Assembly: GCA_030762935.1 (NCBI GenBank)
Contig: CM060895.1
Coordinates: forward strand, 79,058,001-79,122,000
Reading direction: 5' to 3'
Length of the DNA: 64,000 nucleotides
Source: Hymenopus coronatus
Taxonomy: Eukaryota > Arthropoda > Insecta > Mantodea > Hymenopodidae
In this document: one piece after another, positions 62,215-64,000 of the stretch
How the letters are laid out: each line of letters begins with the position of its first letter
How positions within the stretch are numbered: position 1 is the stretch's first letter
Notes under the pieces: model-generated
What the model was told of the DNA's origin: nothing
The model's database searches: none
What the model saw: the letters and a program-made list of their open reading frames with translations, nothing else
Program-made: the position numbers and the translations under genes

Positions 62215-62598
62215 ACATAATATCACATTAGGTTTAAAGTTGCAATTTTAGTCCTTTTAAGATAGCATATTAAATAACTAATTAACAGTGAGTAAATGGA
62301 TATCATGTACTAATGGTGATCTGGAACGACGCTTTTGACTGTAGGGATTATATAAACATCAACAGTTATTTTGATCAAAAAACAGATTCCTCAGGAACTA
62401 GGAGCTAGCATGGTAACCATCCAGCATAGACAATTCAGTATTCATTGCACATTTAAATAAAACAAATTGCTGATCAGTTGTGTTGTTTGCCTGTCTGAAC
62501 CTGCATATTGTTGGATTAATATGAAGCCAGACTGCATTGTTGTGTTCAGATGGGTCAATTACATTATTCTTGTTAATTTAATCGCTTTTTCACACTAG
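62215..62598. other. Gene B intron, no recognised element
   Basis: Nothing recognised. Confidence 0.4.
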
Positions 62599-62599
62599 T

Positions 62600-62932
62600 T
62601 ATGTGTAGGCAGGAGTTGAATAGATTAGATAGAGCCAGACTAAAACTTTTATGCCATAGCCAGGATTTGAACAATAGATCTCCCAGTCTCTACCTGGTTG
62701 CTCTACCACTGAGCTACTATGGTAACATGCCAGCATGGCAGTAAATTTCACAACTAACTCGACACCTTGTGGTTTACCGGAAAACAGAGTCAGTTGAGAA
62801 ATTTAGTACCATGCCAGCATGTTACCACAGTAGCTCAATGGTAGAGTAACTGGCTAGAGACCAGGAGATCCAAGGTTCAAATCCTGGCTATGGCATTGAA
62901 TTCTTCAGTCTGACTCTATTTATACAGTAATC
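62600..62932. mobile_element. Inverted double-headed tRNA-SINE (family S6), second copy
   Basis: The left arm holds a reverse tRNA-like head (GGATTTGAACAATAG, GCTCTACCACTGAGCTAC), the right arm a better kept forward head (TAGCTCAATGGTAGAGTAAC, CTAGAGA anticodon loop, AGGTTCAAATCCTGG, CTATGGC). Here the tail (TGTGTAGGCAGGAGTTG) is on the left, so the element lies opposite to the first copy. The spacer shares TGTGGTTTACCGG-AAACA. No clear duplication found. Confidence 0.78.
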
Positions 62933-62934
62933 TT

Positions 62935-63470
62935 GTTCTTGATATCTCACCTGCCAAGAGCATATAAAATAAAGTTAGCCTTATTTTATATGTTTTATCT
63001 TCCATCCCAACTTCATCCCTCTTAAATCACAGTTAAAAATTCTTGACATGTTGTATTTAATCCACTGACTTTCTAACCAATTGGTGAATTTTTTAGAAAT
63101 CAACTATAGTGAAGTATAATTCAGAAAACAAAGTAGAGAAAAATATGAATTCAGTATTTTTGTTGCAAACATAATGTATTTTAAAGACTTATCATGCTAG
63201 TTAAAAGGATGCTATTTGAAAAAAAATTGTAATGTTACACTGAAAGTGTAACATTGAACAGTGACATCATTACATTAGCCTAAAGTCCTTGGTTTGATTT
63301 CTGGTGGGGACATGAAGAAATATCTACATTCAGGAAATTTTCTATGTGCTTCTCAGGTCTGAGTTTTGTGTTTATTGTAACATTATACGTTATTCACTTC
63401 AACATTTTTTTCACATGTACGCTAAAATTTTAGGGAGCAGTTGTTCTCCATTAAAATTATGCTCAATTAT
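62935..63470. other. Gene B intron, no recognised element
   Basis: Nothing recognised; GATTTCTGGTGGGGACATG at 63296 faintly recalls a SINE box B tail. Confidence 0.35.
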
Positions 63471-63473
63471 ATG

Positions 63474-63883
63474 TTTTCAGTATACGTTTTCTCGATAATG
63501 CGTCACTTTTTCTGATCCCCCATACACAAAATGTACCCATTTATACATTTTTAAAAAAACGTGTGGTGGTATGCTTGCTGTGTATAGCCTTGGAATTGCC
63601 TGGTTTGTGGTTTTCATTGACACTTATCGTTTCATTGTCGTCATATCGTTCCAACGGTCATTTATCTATTTTATGTGGAGTTTTGAGTTATAAACAGGAG
63701 AAGAAACATTTGTGAATATCAACTAGAAAGGAAGAAAACAAGAAAATCCTTAACTCTTAGTGAAAAATTAAATCTTTTGGAATGAGATCCATATCAGAAG
63801 AGAAAATCAATTACACATTTTCTCATTTATACAGTATTTTAGTAGTCTCCCTTGAAAAATGTATCAGTGAGGTTCCACTATAT
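63474..63883 (+). mobile_element. pogo/Tigger-like transposon, internally deleted
   Basis: The left end CAGTATACGTTTTCTCG and right end CAGTGAGGTTCCACTATATG are imperfect inverted repeats; GAGGTTCCACT-TA is the usual pogo/Tigger 3' end. At 63714-63782 it encodes EYQLERKKTRKSLTLSEKLN then LLE before a stop, the start of the CENP-B-type N-terminal DNA-binding domain. About 410 bp, so most of the transposase is gone. Confidence 0.68.
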
Positions 63884-64000
63884 GTATATTTGTTTTAAAA
63901 ATCTGTAGAGTAATTAACAAAATTTCAGTAGAACAAAAATTATTTCAAAGTCCCCAGAAATTTGTAATAATGACATTTGGCTGTATACTGTTGAGAATAA

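Noticed and set aside
62032..62226. Membrane-like YFIYFIYFI peptide
   Set aside because: Pure by-product of the AAATA/AAAT microsatellite.
62826..62900. Functional tRNA gene
   Set aside because: Boxes A and B and the anticodon arm are recognisable, but stem pairing is poor and it is one half of an inverted SINE.

Overview
The window looks like nuclear DNA of an arthropod, most likely an insect. It is AT-rich, has spliced genes with very long introns, tRNA-derived SINEs, LINE fragments with an R1-type reverse transcriptase, Tc1/mariner and pogo relics, and genes of the NRF-6-like (nose resistant to fluoxetine) acyltransferase family that is expanded in insects. No species can be named from the sequence alone.

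Two paralogous NRF-6-like genes lie head to head. Gene A runs leftward: five exons between 8338 and 2098, continuing off the left edge. Gene B runs rightward: nine exons between 19616 and 60641, continuing off the right edge. I assembled both by hand from splice sites and reading phase. Exons 2-5 of A and B match in order, protein content and every intron phase (1,1,0,2,1), and exon 5 is 83 nt in both. The first four exons encode a signal peptide and the cysteine-rich extracellular NRF domain. Exons 5-9 of B enter the multi-spanning acyltransferase-3 membrane domain. About 11.3 kb of repeat-rich DNA separates the two start codons.

Most of the rest is transposable-element sequence. One family, here called rep-A, dominates: about 0.85-1.0 kb, non-coding, bounded by ACTTTCTCTACA / TGTAGAGAAAGT inverted ends, with a long hairpin just inside one end. 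It occurs in more than 25 full or partial copies in both orientations, often in tandem or inverted pairs, and once abuts a gene A splice donor. Nested in or between these copies are several SINE families with clear target-site duplications, a TTAA-flanked piggyBac-like element, an R1-like LINE, other LINE fragments, a Tc1/mariner relic, a pogo/Tigger relic and a polyadenylated THAP-domain retrocopy. There is also a 1.4 kb minisatellite and several microsatellites.

The most unusual objects are: (1) three nearly perfect ~200 bp foldback elements with 11-12 bp target-site duplications, carrying a hammerhead-like CUGANGA-stem-GAAAC motif; (2) a SINE in which two tRNA-like heads face each other as an inverted dimer, with a 12 bp duplication showing it inserted as a unit; (3) rep-A itself, which combines inverted ends with one copy flanked by a 16-17 bp duplication.
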